Shown in pieces: positions 1 to 8,823 of a stretch of DNA of 64,000 nt; positions within the stretch are counted from its first letter, which is position 1, and each line of letters starts with the position of its first letter. Origin of the DNA: an uncultured Acidobacteriaceae bacterium (GTDB lineage: Bacteria; Acidobacteriota; Terriglobia; Terriglobales; Acidobacteriaceae). A model generated the notes under the pieces. It was not told the origin of the DNA, did no database searches, and saw only the letters and a program-made list of their open reading frames with translations. The translations under genes were made by a program, and so were the position numbers. The stretch covers positions 1-64,000 of the forward strand of contig CAIWFH010000166.1 in assembly GCA_903911925.1 (NCBI GenBank), given 5' to 3'.

Positions 1-709
1 CCCTCAATCCGCCCCGGAACCGCTGCCCGAGCAAAGCCGGGTGCCCTGGGTGCCCCAGGTCTCGCTTTTGAGACCTGGGATACCACAACCCTCATCCGAC
101 CCCGATCCGGAGAATCAAATTCCCGTCCAGGCCACAGCTCCGGGTGCCCCATCCTTTCGCCTTTTTTCTGGCGAAAGGGTGGGAAGCCACAACCCTCAAT
201 CCGCCCCGGAACCGCTGCCCGACCGCTGCGGCACCTGCCGCCGCTGTCTCGACGCCTGCCCCACCAACGCGCTCTTCGCCCCTTACCAAATGGACGCCTC
301 GCGATGCATCTCCTACCTCACCATCGAGCGCCGCGGCCCCATCGCTGAGGAGTTGATGCAAGGCATGAGCCGCCAGGTCTTCGGCTGCGACATCTGCCAG
401 GATGTATGCCCCTGGAACCGCAAATCCCCGATCAGTACGGACCCCGAGTTGGAGCCTCGACCAGAGCTGGTCAACCCATCCCTCGACTGGCTCGCTGACA
501 TGGACGAACCCGCCTTCGAGCGCCATTTCAACGGCTCGCCCATCCGCAGAACAGGCTTCCTCGGCCTGCGCCGCAACGTCGCCATTGCATTGGGCAACAG
601 CGGGTTGGCGCACTACGCGGCAAAGCTTGAAGAATGGTCCGAATCTGCGGACGAAGGTCTGCGGAGTGCTGCACGTTGGGCAAAGGCAAAGCTTCGCAGC
701 GCATCATAA
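1..709 (+). CDS. queG: Epoxyqueuosine reductase QueG, C-terminal part (5' end outside the window), with in-frame repeat-derived Pro-rich insert
   Basis: Two 4Fe-4S motifs CGTCRRCLDACP and CDICQDVCPWN plus RCISYLTIERRG and FLGLRRNVAIALGN, typical of QueG. The frame stays open from nt 2 to the stop at 709. Confidence 0.9.
   Translation, partial: PQSAPEPLPEQSRVPWVPQVSLLRPGIPQPSSDPDPENQIPVQATAPGAPSFRLFSGERVGSHNPQSAPEPLPDRCGTCRRCLDACPTNALFAPYQMDASRCISYLTIERRGPIAEELMQGMSRQVFGCDICQDVCPWNRKSPISTDPELEPRPELVNPSLDWLADMDEPAFERHFNGSPIRRTGFLGLRRNVAIALGNSGLAHYAAKLEEWSESADEGLRSAARWAKAKLRSAS
47..98 (+). repeat. Family-1 hairpin repeat, type 1 (inside queG)
   Basis: TGGGTGCCCCAGGTCTC-gctttt-GAGACCTGGGATACCACAACCCTCATCCG. 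Confidence 0.9.
142..207 (+). repeat. Family-1 hairpin repeat, type 2 stem (inside queG)
   Basis: GGGTGCCCCATCCTTTCGCC-ttttttct-GGCGAAAGGGTGGGAAGCCACAACCCTCAATCCGCCCC. Confidence 0.88.
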
Positions 710-712
710 CGG

Positions 713-741
713 TTGACGTTCATAACGGATTTCGTTATGCT
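713..741 (+). promoter_or_regulatory. Putative higBA promoter/operator: TTGACG-N17-TATGCT, overlapping inverted repeat CATAACG-gattt-CGTTATG (721-739) and a further CATAACGG copy at 704-711
   Basis: Direct reading of -35/-10-like hexamers with 17-bp spacing and a perfect 7-bp-arm inverted repeat immediately before the toxin ORF. Confidence 0.6.
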
Positions 742-746
742 TTTCT

Positions 747-1028
747 TTGATTAGGACCTTCAAGGACGCCGACACAAGACTGTTGTGGGAGACAGGCAAG
801 TCCCGCCGCATTCCTGCCAATGTCAGGACGGTGGCGCTGAAGAAGCTGACGATCCTGCACTGGGCAACCAGCTTGGCCGATTTGGCAGTTCCAGGCGGAA
901 ACCACCTCGAGGCGCTCGCGGGAAGCCGCAAAGGTCAACGCAGCATCCGAATCAACGATCAATATCGCCTGTGTTTTGTATGGCACCAAGGCTATGCCGG
1001 TGACGTAGAGATCGTCGACTATCACTAG
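747..1028 (+). CDS. higB: HigB-type toxin (RelE/ParE superfamily), TTG start
   Basis: MIRTFKDADTRLLWETGKSRRIPANV...LHWATSLADLAVPGGNHLEALAGSRKGQRSIRINDQYRLCFVW matches the HigB family pattern; followed directly by higA. Confidence 0.9.
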   Translation: MIRTFKDADTRLLWETGKSRRIPANVRTVALKKLTILHWATSLADLAVPGGNHLEALAGSRKGQRSIRINDQYRLCFVWHQGYAGDVEIVDYH

Positions 1029-1036
1029 GAGCTACC

Positions 1037-1336
1037 ATGGACGCCATCCCCTTTGCCTTCTCGATCCATCCCGGAGAAATTCTTCTCACGGAGTTCATGG
1101 AACCGCTAGGCCTCACGGCTTACCGGCTCGCAAAAGAACTGCACATATCGGCCCCGCGAGTAAACGACCTGGTTCGTGGCAAACGCGGAATCACTGCCGA
1201 CACGGCCCTGCGCTTGAGCCGGTATTTTGGCAACTCAGCCCAATTTTGGATCGGCCTGCAGAGCGGCCACGACCTGTGGATCGCTTCCAGAAGCAAAGCA
1301 ATCGACAAGGTGAAGCCCAGGAAACAAGCAGCCTGA
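1037..1336 (+). CDS. higA: HigA-type antitoxin (XRE-family HTH)
   Basis: IHPGEILLTEFMEPLGLTAYRLAKELHISAPRVNDLVRGKRGITADTALRLSRYFGNSAQFWIGLQ is the canonical HigA pattern; 8 nt after higB. Confidence 0.93.
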   Translation: MDAIPFAFSIHPGEILLTEFMEPLGLTAYRLAKELHISAPRVNDLVRGKRGITADTALRLSRYFGNSAQFWIGLQSGHDLWIASRSKAIDKVKPRKQAA

Positions 1337-1405
1337 ATGGGGCAGTTTGTCCGCCACGCAGCCCCCCTTGCTTTCCCTGTTGGGCATTCAGGAGTTGGCA
1401 GCAGA

Positions 1406-1690
1406 TCAATGCGATGTCGATCGGACCCGGAAGTGCCGCCGCATCATTTCCACAACAGCTCCCGCCAATGCATACGTGGCAGCATTCACGACCAGGGCAA
1501 AGTAGATGGTTTGCGGTTGACGCCGGCCAGCCGCCGCAATTGGGCAGGTCAGACAGATAAGAATCCACCCAACGCCGTGCGAACCCCCCGGATTCTGGAG
1601 CGGGGTTCCAATGGTGGCCTCGAGGTAGAGAGCCCAGAAGACGACAACCAGCGCGCCTGCAACGGCCCAAATCGCGATTCGGCCTTTCAT
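1406..1690 (-). CDS. Small hypothetical membrane protein
   Basis: MKGRIAIWAVAGALVVVFWALYLEATIGTPL... with two or three hydrophobic segments; start chosen at internal Met (ORF 1406..1849). Confidence 0.5.
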   Translation of the reverse strand: MKGRIAIWAVAGALVVVFWALYLEATIGTPLQNPGGSHGVGWILICLTCPIAAAGRRQPQTIYFALVVNAATYALAGAVVEMMRRHFRVRSTSH

Positions 1691-2192
1691 GCCACGCCTC
1701 CTGTTGCCGTACCGTCCAATCATCCCGCCAGTTTCTTTTAAGCTCAGGGCCCGTTCATCCGAGGGCAATCGAATCAAGAAACCTGCAGACAAAATGAGGT
1801 TCCGATATCTTCCCGGAGATTGCAGTTTAATTCGTAAAAAGGGAGACAATCATCCTATGGCCTCCACCGCGCCACAAATATCGCAGCGCGAAAGAAGGCA
1901 ATTTACCCCACCCCCTCCCCCGCTTTTGCCGCAACCCCATAAAAATAAAAGGATTAGGTCAAGAAATACCCATTTCGACCCCTCTAAACAAAGGACTTAC
2001 GCCACAGATCCTCTCGAAGATCTTTCATTTTTCACCTGAAATACTCCGGCATTTGAGCGCCGGCGAAGCGCAGATGGCCAAAGGCGTCATCGTGCCCGAC
2101 CATTCATGCGATTGCCCCGGCATCCGCCGTCCGGACGGAGACCACCGCGCCTCGCTCGTCGTACACTGGAATCGTTCTGCGAGGATTCCCCG

Positions 2193-2897
2193 ATGAAGAA
2201 ACTCGGCGTAAGTCTTTATGCGGCAAGCACCGTCGCGCTCCTGCTCTGGGCTTTCTACCAGGCGGTCTACGTCGCGCCGCTTGACGCAATGCAGGGAGAA
2301 GTTTCACGCATCTTCTACTACCATGTGCCCCACGCAATGCTCTGCTTCCTGTTCTTCGCGGTAAGCCTGCTGGGGTCTATCGGCTATCTCTCGTTCCGGC
2401 GCAGCCACACAGACTGGGCGCAGATTTCAGACGCCTGGGCGCTGACCGGAGCCGAGGTCGGCGTCGTCTACTGCACAATCGTCCTGTTGACCGGGCCGCT
2501 GTGGGGCCGCCGGGCATGGGGCATCTGGTGGACGTGGGACGCCCGCCTGACCACTACGCTCGTGCTGTGGCTCATCTACGTCAGCTACCTGCTGCTGCGC
2601 CGCTTTGCCGCGGGGCCGCAGGTGCAAACGCTGGCCGCGGTGCTGGGCATCTTCGGCGCGCTTGACGTGCCCATCGTCTATATGTCGAACCGCTGGTGGC
2701 GCACGCAGCATCCCGCCCCGGTTTTCGGCGGCGGACCGGACTCCGGCATCAAGGACCCGGCCATGCTTGCTGCCTTCGGCTGGAACGTGCTCGCCTGGCT
2801 GGCCTGGGGAGTACTGATCACGGCCTTGCGCTATCTTGTCGAGCGCCAAAACCAGAAGAACCTGCGCCGGGAAGAGCAGGCGGCTCTCAACGCGTAG
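2193..2897 (+). CDS. ccmC: Heme exporter/cytochrome c biogenesis protein CcmC (CcsA family)
   Basis: WWTWDARLTTTLVLWLIYVSYLLLR (tryptophan-rich WWD-type motif) and VPIVYMSNRWWRTQHPAPVF; start at 2193. Confidence 0.9.
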   Translation: MKKLGVSLYAASTVALLLWAFYQAVYVAPLDAMQGEVSRIFYYHVPHAMLCFLFFAVSLLGSIGYLSFRRSHTDWAQISDAWALTGAEVGVVYCTIVLLTGPLWGRRAWGIWWTWDARLTTTLVLWLIYVSYLLLRRFAAGPQVQTLAAVLGIFGALDVPIVYMSNRWWRTQHPAPVFGGGPDSGIKDPAMLAAFGWNVLAWLAWGVLITALRYLVERQNQKNLRREEQAALNA

Positions 2898-2946
2898 TCG
2901 ATCCCGCAAGTCCAGTTCGAGACGGGAAAAGGAACGAGGAAAAACG

Positions 2947-3096
2947 ATGGATCAAAGAGCGATTCTCGATCATCAGTTTGTAGTTGCGGCATATGTCATC
3001 ACGTGGACGGTCCAATTGGGTTACCTTGCCTGGCTCGGTCTCAAATGGCGAGACCAGAAGCGGGAAGCGACGCGCCTGGGGCGCAAACCGCGCTAA
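2947..3096 (+). CDS. ccmD: CcmD-like small membrane protein
   Basis: MDQRAILDHQFVVAAYVITWTVQLGYLAWLGLKWRDQKREATRLGRKPR: one TM helix with a basic tail, directly after ccmC. Confidence 0.6.
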   Translation: MDQRAILDHQFVVAAYVITWTVQLGYLAWLGLKWRDQKREATRLGRKPR

Positions 3097-3136
3097 CCCG
3101 GCATGATCGCGACAAACCATCTGCAATCAATGCATT

Positions 3137-3184
3137 GAGAGGGCAGGCATCCGCATCCGGCGGATGCCTGCCCTCTCGTTTTTT
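3137..3184 (+). terminator. Rho-independent terminator after ccmCD
   Basis: GAGAGGGCAGGCATCCGC-loop-GCGGATGCCTGCCCTCTC (perfect 18-bp stem) followed by GTTTTTT. Confidence 0.9.
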
Positions 3185-3338
3185 GGACCTGAGCAGCGCA
3201 ATATGCCCCATAAGGGTCACGGCCATAGCACCTGTATCTCGCCAAAAGTAATCTTTGTGGGATTTAAGTCTTTCCTAATGTGTCCGATGATTCAGGAGTG
3301 GAAGGGCTCAGACGAGCCTCACAAGGAGAACGGATACC

Positions 3339-3440
3339 ATGCATGACCTCTTGATCGCCCTGGCCTTTATTGGAATGGTAGTTGCTCCCGCAGTTGTTGC
3401 CGCCAAGTCTGGCGCCGAAGCCACCGACGAGTCCGACTAA
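3339..3440 (+). CDS. 33-aa putative single-TM small protein
   Basis: ATG...TAA encodes MHDLLIALAFIGMVVAPAVVAAKSGAEATDESD; AAGGAGAA Shine-Dalgarno just upstream; CAGGGC-tttt-GCCCTG hairpin after the stop. Not in the ORF track because of its size cutoff. Confidence 0.6.
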   Translation: MHDLLIALAFIGMVVAPAVVAAKSGAEATDESD

Positions 3441-3611
3441 ACGCCAGGGCTTTTGCCCTGTTGCGCGTCACTCCGGCTCGCGCTCTTTTGTGGCGCAAGA
3501 TAGAATTCTTCAGCCCGTGGATGCGAAGTGCCTCCCCCCGAGGCTTCTGGTTTCCCGGTAGAAATTGCCCTTATTTGCCTCAACCATTAGACTGATGGTT
3601 CGAGGGCCGCA

Positions 3612-4661
3612 ATGTTAGTTGTCATGAAGGCGCAGGCTTCGCCAGAAGAGATCCAGGCGGTCTGCAAACATATCGAGCAGTTGGGTTTCCGCGCTCACCC
3701 GCTTCCGGGGGCCCAAAGAACGGCAATCGGCATTACCGGCAACCAGGGCGAAGTGGATCGCGGAAACCTGGAAGAGCTTTCCGGCGTAGCGGAAGTCATC
3801 CGGGTCTCGAAAGCCTATAAATTGGCCAGCCGGGACGTTAAAGAAGAAGACACCATCATCCGCTTTGCGGGAACCGACGCTGCCATCGGCGACCGTTCGC
3901 TGGCTATCATCGCCGGCCCCTGTTCCGTTGAAAGCCGCGAACAAGCTTTTTCAATCGCCGAACAAGTGGCAGCGTCTGGAGCCCAGTTCTTTCGCGGCGG
4001 CGCCTACAAACCCCGCACATCTCCCTATGCATTTCAAGGCCTCGGTCTTGACGCCTTGAAAATCCTGTCCGAAATCAGAGAAAAATTTGGCCTGCGCATC
4101 GTCACGGAGGCCATTGACAGCCAGTCGCTTGAGTTGGTGGCCGAGTGGGCGGACGTGATCCAGATCGGCGCCCGCAACATGCAGAATTTCTCGCTCCTGA
4201 AGCACGCCGGCCGGTTGCGCAAGCCGGTGATGATCAAGCGCGGCCTCTCCGCCACCCTGGAAGAGTTTTTGATGGCCGCAGAGTACGTAATGAGCGAGGG
4301 CAACTACCAGGTGATCCTGTGCGAGCGAGGGGTGCGCACCTTTGCCGACCATGCCCGCAACACCCTTGACCTGAGCATCATTCCCGCGGTGCGGCGCCTC
4401 AGCCACCTGCCTATCCTTGTCGACCCCAGCCACGCCACCGGCAAGCGCGACAGCGTGTTGCCCATGGCCCGTGCGGCGGTTGCGTCCGGCGCGGACGGCA
4501 TCCTGGTGGAAGTGCACGATCATCCGGAGATGGCGCTCTCTGACGGGCCTCAATCCATCTATCCCATACAGTTTGCGCGCATGATGGACGAGTTGGAACA
4601 GATTGCTCCGGTGGTGGCCCGCACTTTGCCGCGCGGAATCAGCGCCGAGGCCGCAAAATAG
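3612..4661 (+). CDS. aroF: 3-deoxy-7-phosphoheptulonate synthase (DAHP synthase, AroF type with N-terminal FACT-like domain)
   Basis: [61 protein letters not shown]. Confidence 0.95.
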   Translation: MLVVMKAQASPEEIQAVCKHIEQLGFRAHPLPGAQRTAIGITGNQGEVDRGNLEELSGVAEVIRVSKAYKLASRDVKEEDTIIRFAGTDAAIGDRSLAIIAGPCSVESREQAFSIAEQVAASGAQFFRGGAYKPRTSPYAFQGLGLDALKILSEIREKFGLRIVTEAIDSQSLELVAEWADVIQIGARNMQNFSLLKHAGRLRKPVMIKRGLSATLEEFLMAAEYVMSEGNYQVILCERGVRTFADHARNTLDLSIIPAVRRLSHLPILVDPSHATGKRDSVLPMARAAVASGADGILVEVHDHPEMALSDGPQSIYPIQFARMMDELEQIAPVVARTLPRGISAEAAK

Positions 4662-4688
4662 ACTGCAGCGAACTCAGGCCACAAGAGC

Positions 4689-4772
4689 TGGGTGCCCCAG
4701 GGCCGGGGTCCCCTCGGACTGGTCTTAGTCCATGGGGTGGTGATCTGGATTTTCAGACCTGGGATACCACAA
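4689..4772 (+). repeat. Family-1 hairpin repeat, extended loop
   Basis: TGGGTGCCCCAG...CAGACCTGGGATACCACAA, 28 nt after the aroF stop. Confidence 0.8.
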
Positions 4773-4812
4773 AAGCTGAACCAACTGTTTGAATGAACGC
4801 TGGACTGAAACC

Positions 4813-6003
4813 ATGAAACTGAGGGACGCTTTACCAGTTCGACTTGCAGCCTTCACACTGTTGACCGTCGCCCTCGCCGGCTGCCGCCCTCACGACTTCC
4901 CGCAGTTCCCGCCCAACTATCGCGAATATGCCTATGTGACGAACGGCGACAGCGGCACGGTGACCGTTCTCGACGTGGTGAACTTGCGCGTGGATCGCGA
5001 AGTAGCCGTGGGCCAGCATCCGGTAGCCATCGCAGCCGGCATCGCACGCAACGAAGTCTACGTGGTCAACTCGGGTGCCCCCGGCGCCCCTGGTTCCCTC
5101 TCCGTAATCAACGCGGAAAGCAATTCAGTGGTGGCCACCATTGCCCTGCATCGCCAGCCAGTCTCCATTGACCTCGACCCCGCGGGCGACCTGGCCTACG
5201 TAGCCAATTCCGGTTCAAATACCGTTTCAATTGTCGATCTGAAGGCGCGGCGCGAGATTGCAGTCATAGGCGCCGGCGAAGAACCGGTGCAGGCGCGCGT
5301 TTCGCCGGATGGAAAAACGCTGATCGTCCCCAACCGCGCCGGCAATTCGGTGAGCGTGGTGGATGCCGCGGCACGGCCTCCGGCGAATTCCGTCCGCGCT
5401 GTCTTTGAAGGCTGCACCGGCGCGGCAGATGCGGTCGTCTTGCCCGATTCTTCAAAGGCGTTCATTGCCTGCGCCGGCGGCCACCAGGTGATGGCCGTCG
5501 CCCTGGCCCACTCGCAAGCTCATCCCGACCAGCCAGACCGCCTTGAAGCCATGATGGACGTGGGCCGCGCACCGCGGCAACTGGCGCTGAAGCCCGACGG
5601 CGGCGAGTTGTTCGTTTCAAATTCGCTCTCCGACAACATTTCGGAGGTTGTCACCGGCACAGACGACGTGGGCGGCGCTTACATGATCGGCGACAACCCG
5701 GTGTGCGGACTGGTCTCAAGCAACAACACCATGCTTTACGTGAGCAACTTTCACTCGCAGTATGTGACTGTCTACTCCATCGACGACGGCAAGCGCATTC
5801 CTGACTCCAAGGGCGGCTCCCTCCACGTCGGCGACGGCCCATCGGCCCTCGCGTTTTCCGCGTCGGGACATCTGCTCTTCGTAGTCGATACCCGCTCGGC
5901 CGATGTAGCCGTGGTGCGCACCGCTTCGAGGTCGCTGTTCACCATTCTGCCCACCGGGCGTGGACCCAATGCCATCGCGGTGAAAGCCTTCAAGCTGCCG
6001 TAG
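4813..6003 (+). CDS. YncE-like beta-propeller lipoprotein
   Basis: Lipobox-like signal ALAGC and repeated YVTN/NSGSNTVSIVDL blades. Confidence 0.8.
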   Translation: MKLRDALPVRLAAFTLLTVALAGCRPHDFPQFPPNYREYAYVTNGDSGTVTVLDVVNLRVDREVAVGQHPVAIAAGIARNEVYVVNSGAPGAPGSLSVINAESNSVVATIALHRQPVSIDLDPAGDLAYVANSGSNTVSIVDLKARREIAVIGAGEEPVQARVSPDGKTLIVPNRAGNSVSVVDAAARPPANSVRAVFEGCTGAADAVVLPDSSKAFIACAGGHQVMAVALAHSQAHPDQPDRLEAMMDVGRAPRQLALKPDGGELFVSNSLSDNISEVVTGTDDVGGAYMIGDNPVCGLVSSNNTMLYVSNFHSQYVTVYSIDDGKRIPDSKGGSLHVGDGPSALAFSASGHLLFVVDTRSADVAVVRTASRSLFTILPTGRGPNAIAVKAFKLP

Positions 6004-6082
6004 CCCGCCTGATTTGCTCCTTGCGCTCCCGCTCCTTTAAGATGCCTTGTTCTGCCAACAGCGCGCCTGAGGTTCGCTAATC

Positions 6083-7078
6083 ATGTTTGTCGTCTCCACT
6101 CTTCCCATCGCCATATGTTTTTGCGTCGTCACCATGCTGGGTTGGGGCTCATGGGCCAATACCCAAAAGCTCTCCGGCAAGGCAAACTGGCCCTTCCAGC
6201 TTTTCTACTGGGACTATGCGATCGGCGTACTGCTGTGCTCCCTCTGCTTCGCTTTCACGTTCGGCAGCCATGGCACGGCGGGCATGTCTGCCCTGGCCAA
6301 CGCGCAAACCATGACCACCGGCTTCATTCTTCCGGCCCTGATCAGCGGCGTCATCTTCAACATGTCAAACATCCTGCTGGTGGTGGGCATCGACGCCGCC
6401 GGAATGGCCGTCGCATTCCCTGTGGGCGTGGGACTGGCGCTGGTTCTCGGCACCCTTTTCAGCTACATCCAGAACCCCAAAGGCAACCCGGTCCTGATCT
6501 TCAGCGGCATGATTCTGGTGCTCGCGGCTATGGTTCTCTCTGCAGTAGCGCAGCGCCGGCTGCCGCAAATTGAAAAGAAAAACGCGCGCAAGGGAATCAT
6601 TGCGTCGGTCCTCGCCGGTTTGGTGCAAGGCTTCTTTTATCCGCAACTCATGCGGTCCATCTCGCCCGCGTTCGATTCCTCGCCTATCACCCCTGGCATG
6701 CTCACGCCTTATATCGCACTGGTGGTTTTTGGGGTCGGCATTTTCGTAAGCAATTTTCTTTTCAACACCCTGTTCATGCGCAGCGGCCATGTCACCTATG
6801 CCGATTATTTCCGCGGCACGCTCCGCCTCCACTCCATCGGTATCCTCGGCGGCGTCATCTGGATGATCGCCTTCACCTTCAACGTGATCGCATCCTCGGT
6901 AGCCGGGCCGGCCATCTCGTATGCACTCGGCCAGGGCGCGACATTCATCGCCGCGCTCTGGGGTTTGCTCATCTGGCATGAATTCCGCAACGCCCCACGT
7001 GGAACCGGCAAGCTGATTGCCCTCATGCTCTGCGCCTACGTTGCCGGCCTCGTCTTCATTGGAATGGCTTCAAGGTAG
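6083..7078 (+). CDS. GRP/DMT-type sugar or small-metabolite permease (multi-TM)
   Basis: About 10 hydrophobic segments; MLGWGSWANTQKLSGKANWPFQLFYWDYAIG resembles the GRP/ureide-permease-like transporter family; upstream of dhaKL on the same strand. Confidence 0.7.
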   Translation: MFVVSTLPIAICFCVVTMLGWGSWANTQKLSGKANWPFQLFYWDYAIGVLLCSLCFAFTFGSHGTAGMSALANAQTMTTGFILPALISGVIFNMSNILLVVGIDAAGMAVAFPVGVGLALVLGTLFSYIQNPKGNPVLIFSGMILVLAAMVLSAVAQRRLPQIEKKNARKGIIASVLAGLVQGFFYPQLMRSISPAFDSSPITPGMLTPYIALVVFGVGIFVSNFLFNTLFMRSGHVTYADYFRGTLRLHSIGILGGVIWMIAFTFNVIASSVAGPAISYALGQGATFIAALWGLLIWHEFRNAPRGTGKLIALMLCAYVAGLVFIGMASR

Positions 7079-7122
7079 AAGTCCCGCGCAGCAAAATCAT
7101 CTGCAGACATTTAAAGGTGACC

Positions 7123-8121
7123 ATGAAAAAGCTCCTCAACAATCCAGTCGATTACGTCAACGAAATGCTTGAAGGCCTCGCCGCCGCGCATCCCGAGTAC
7201 TACAAGCGCATCGGCGCGGACGGGCGCATCATTGTTCGTCCCGATGCGCCGGTCAAGGGCAAAGTCGGCATCGTCACCGGCGGCGGCTCAGGCCACTTGC
7301 CTGTCTTCACCGGCTACGTCGGCAAAGGCCTGCTGGATGCTTGCGCCATCGGCGATGTCTTCGCCTCGCCAGGCGTGGATCTGATCTACGAAGCCATGAA
7401 GGCTGTCGATGGCGGCGCTGGTGTTCTTTGCCTCTACGGCAACTACGGCGGCGACGTGATGAACTTCGACATGGCCTGCGAGATGGCCGAAATGGAAGAC
7501 CTGAAGGCCAAGTCGGTGCTTGTGGCCGACGACGTGGCCAGCGCTTCGTTCGCAGAACGCGCCAAGCGCCGCGGCATCGCCGGCATGGTTTACTGCTTCA
7601 AGATCGCCGGCGCCAAGGCCGACACCGGTGCCACGCTCGACGAGGTTACCGCCACCGCGCAGAAGGCGGCAGACGCCTGCCACACCATGGGCGTTGCTCT
7701 CACTCCATGCATCCTGCCAGCCGCAGGCAGAACCACTTTCACCATCGGCGAAAACGAGATGGAAATCGGCATGGGCATCCATGGCGAGCCGGGAGTGCGC
7801 CGCGGCCCTCTGCAGACCGCCGATGAAATTGCGGAAGAGATGCTGCGCATGCTTCTGGCGGACGTGCCACTCGCTTCCGGCGACCGCATCTCGGTCCTCT
7901 GCAATAGTCTGGGCGCCACGCCGCACGAGGAGCTTTACATCGTCTATCGCGTTGTGGCAAAGCGTCTTAAGGAACTCGGCGTCACCGTTGTGGCTCCGCT
8001 CGTTGGCCGCTATGCAACGTCAATGGAGATGGCCGGCATGTCCATCACCTTCTGCAAACTCGATGCGGAATTGGAGCAGCTTCTGCTCGCGCCCTGCTCT
8101 TGCCCATTCCTCAAGGTATAG
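7123..8121 (+). CDS. dhaK: Dihydroxyacetone kinase subunit DhaK
   Basis: GIVTGGGSGHLPVFTGYVG, LCLYGNYGGDVMNFDMA, EIGMGIHGEPGVRRGPL (substrate-binding His). Confidence 0.93.
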   Translation: MKKLLNNPVDYVNEMLEGLAAAHPEYYKRIGADGRIIVRPDAPVKGKVGIVTGGGSGHLPVFTGYVGKGLLDACAIGDVFASPGVDLIYEAMKAVDGGAGVLCLYGNYGGDVMNFDMACEMAEMEDLKAKSVLVADDVASASFAERAKRRGIAGMVYCFKIAGAKADTGATLDEVTATAQKAADACHTMGVALTPCILPAAGRTTFTIGENEMEIGMGIHGEPGVRRGPLQTADEIAEEMLRMLLADVPLASGDRISVLCNSLGATPHEELYIVYRVVAKRLKELGVTVVAPLVGRYATSMEMAGMSITFCKLDAELEQLLLAPCSCPFLKV

Positions 8122-8126
8122 GCCTC

Positions 8127-8738
8127 ATGATATCGAAAGAACTGACGGTTGAATCAATTCATTTGGCCATGGACCGCATCAAGGTTGGCATCCTGGCCCA
8201 TGCCGAGGAACTCAACGCGCGCGATGGCGCTATCGGCGATGGCGATCTCGGAGTCACGCTTTCGCGCTCCGTCGAAATCTTCAGCGCCACGCCTCCGGAG
8301 GGCGACGATGTAGGGATGGTTCTTCTGGGCTACGCAAAAATGCTCACCGGCACAGTCGGCTCAACCTATGGAACACTTGCAGCGACGGGCCTTATGGCAG
8401 CTGCCAAATTGACCAAGGGCCGCACCGCCGTCCCATGGTCAGAGGTTTCGTTGCTGCTTGCCGCGGCCGGCGCGGCCATGGCTGCACGCGGCAAAAGCCA
8501 CCTCGGCGACAAGACAGTTCTCGATGTGATTGAAGCCGCTCGCAGCGCGACAGAAAACATCAAGGAACCGGAAAAACTCGCCTCCGCCGCGGCAGCCGCA
8601 GTAAAGGCAACGACCGCCGAATTCGCCGCCAAGCCCTTCAAACAAGGCCGCGCCCGCATCTGGGGAGAAAAAGGCCTGGGCATGGAAGACCCCGGCATGG
8701 TCGCCTTCCAGTACATCGTGGAAAGCCTGTTGCCATAA
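8127..8738 (+). CDS. dhaL: Dihydroxyacetone kinase ADP-binding subunit DhaL
   Basis: ELNARDGAIGDGDLGVTLSRS and GTVGSTYGTL; adjacent to dhaK. Confidence 0.92.
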   Translation: MISKELTVESIHLAMDRIKVGILAHAEELNARDGAIGDGDLGVTLSRSVEIFSATPPEGDDVGMVLLGYAKMLTGTVGSTYGTLAATGLMAAAKLTKGRTAVPWSEVSLLLAAAGAAMAARGKSHLGDKTVLDVIEAARSATENIKEPEKLASAAAAAVKATTAEFAAKPFKQGRARIWGEKGLGMEDPGMVAFQYIVESLLP

Positions 8739-8743
8739 GAGGC

Positions 8744-8793
8744 TGGGTGCCCCAGGTCTCGATTTTGAGATCTGGGATACCACCACTCTCATC
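8744..8793 (+). repeat. Family-1 hairpin repeat
   Basis: TGGGTGCCCCAGGTCTCGATTTTGAGATCTGGGATACCACCACTCTCATCG, 6 nt after the dhaL stop. Confidence 0.9.
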
Positions 8794-8823
8794 GTCCGCA
8801 TCCACCATGATCGTCTTTTCCCG

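Noticed and set aside
1800-2100. Possible gene or leader in the AT-rich gap before ccmC
   Set aside because: The only ORF (MASTAPQISQRERRQFTPPPPPLL...) is low-complexity with no motif; the segment looks noncoding but I could not define a structure.
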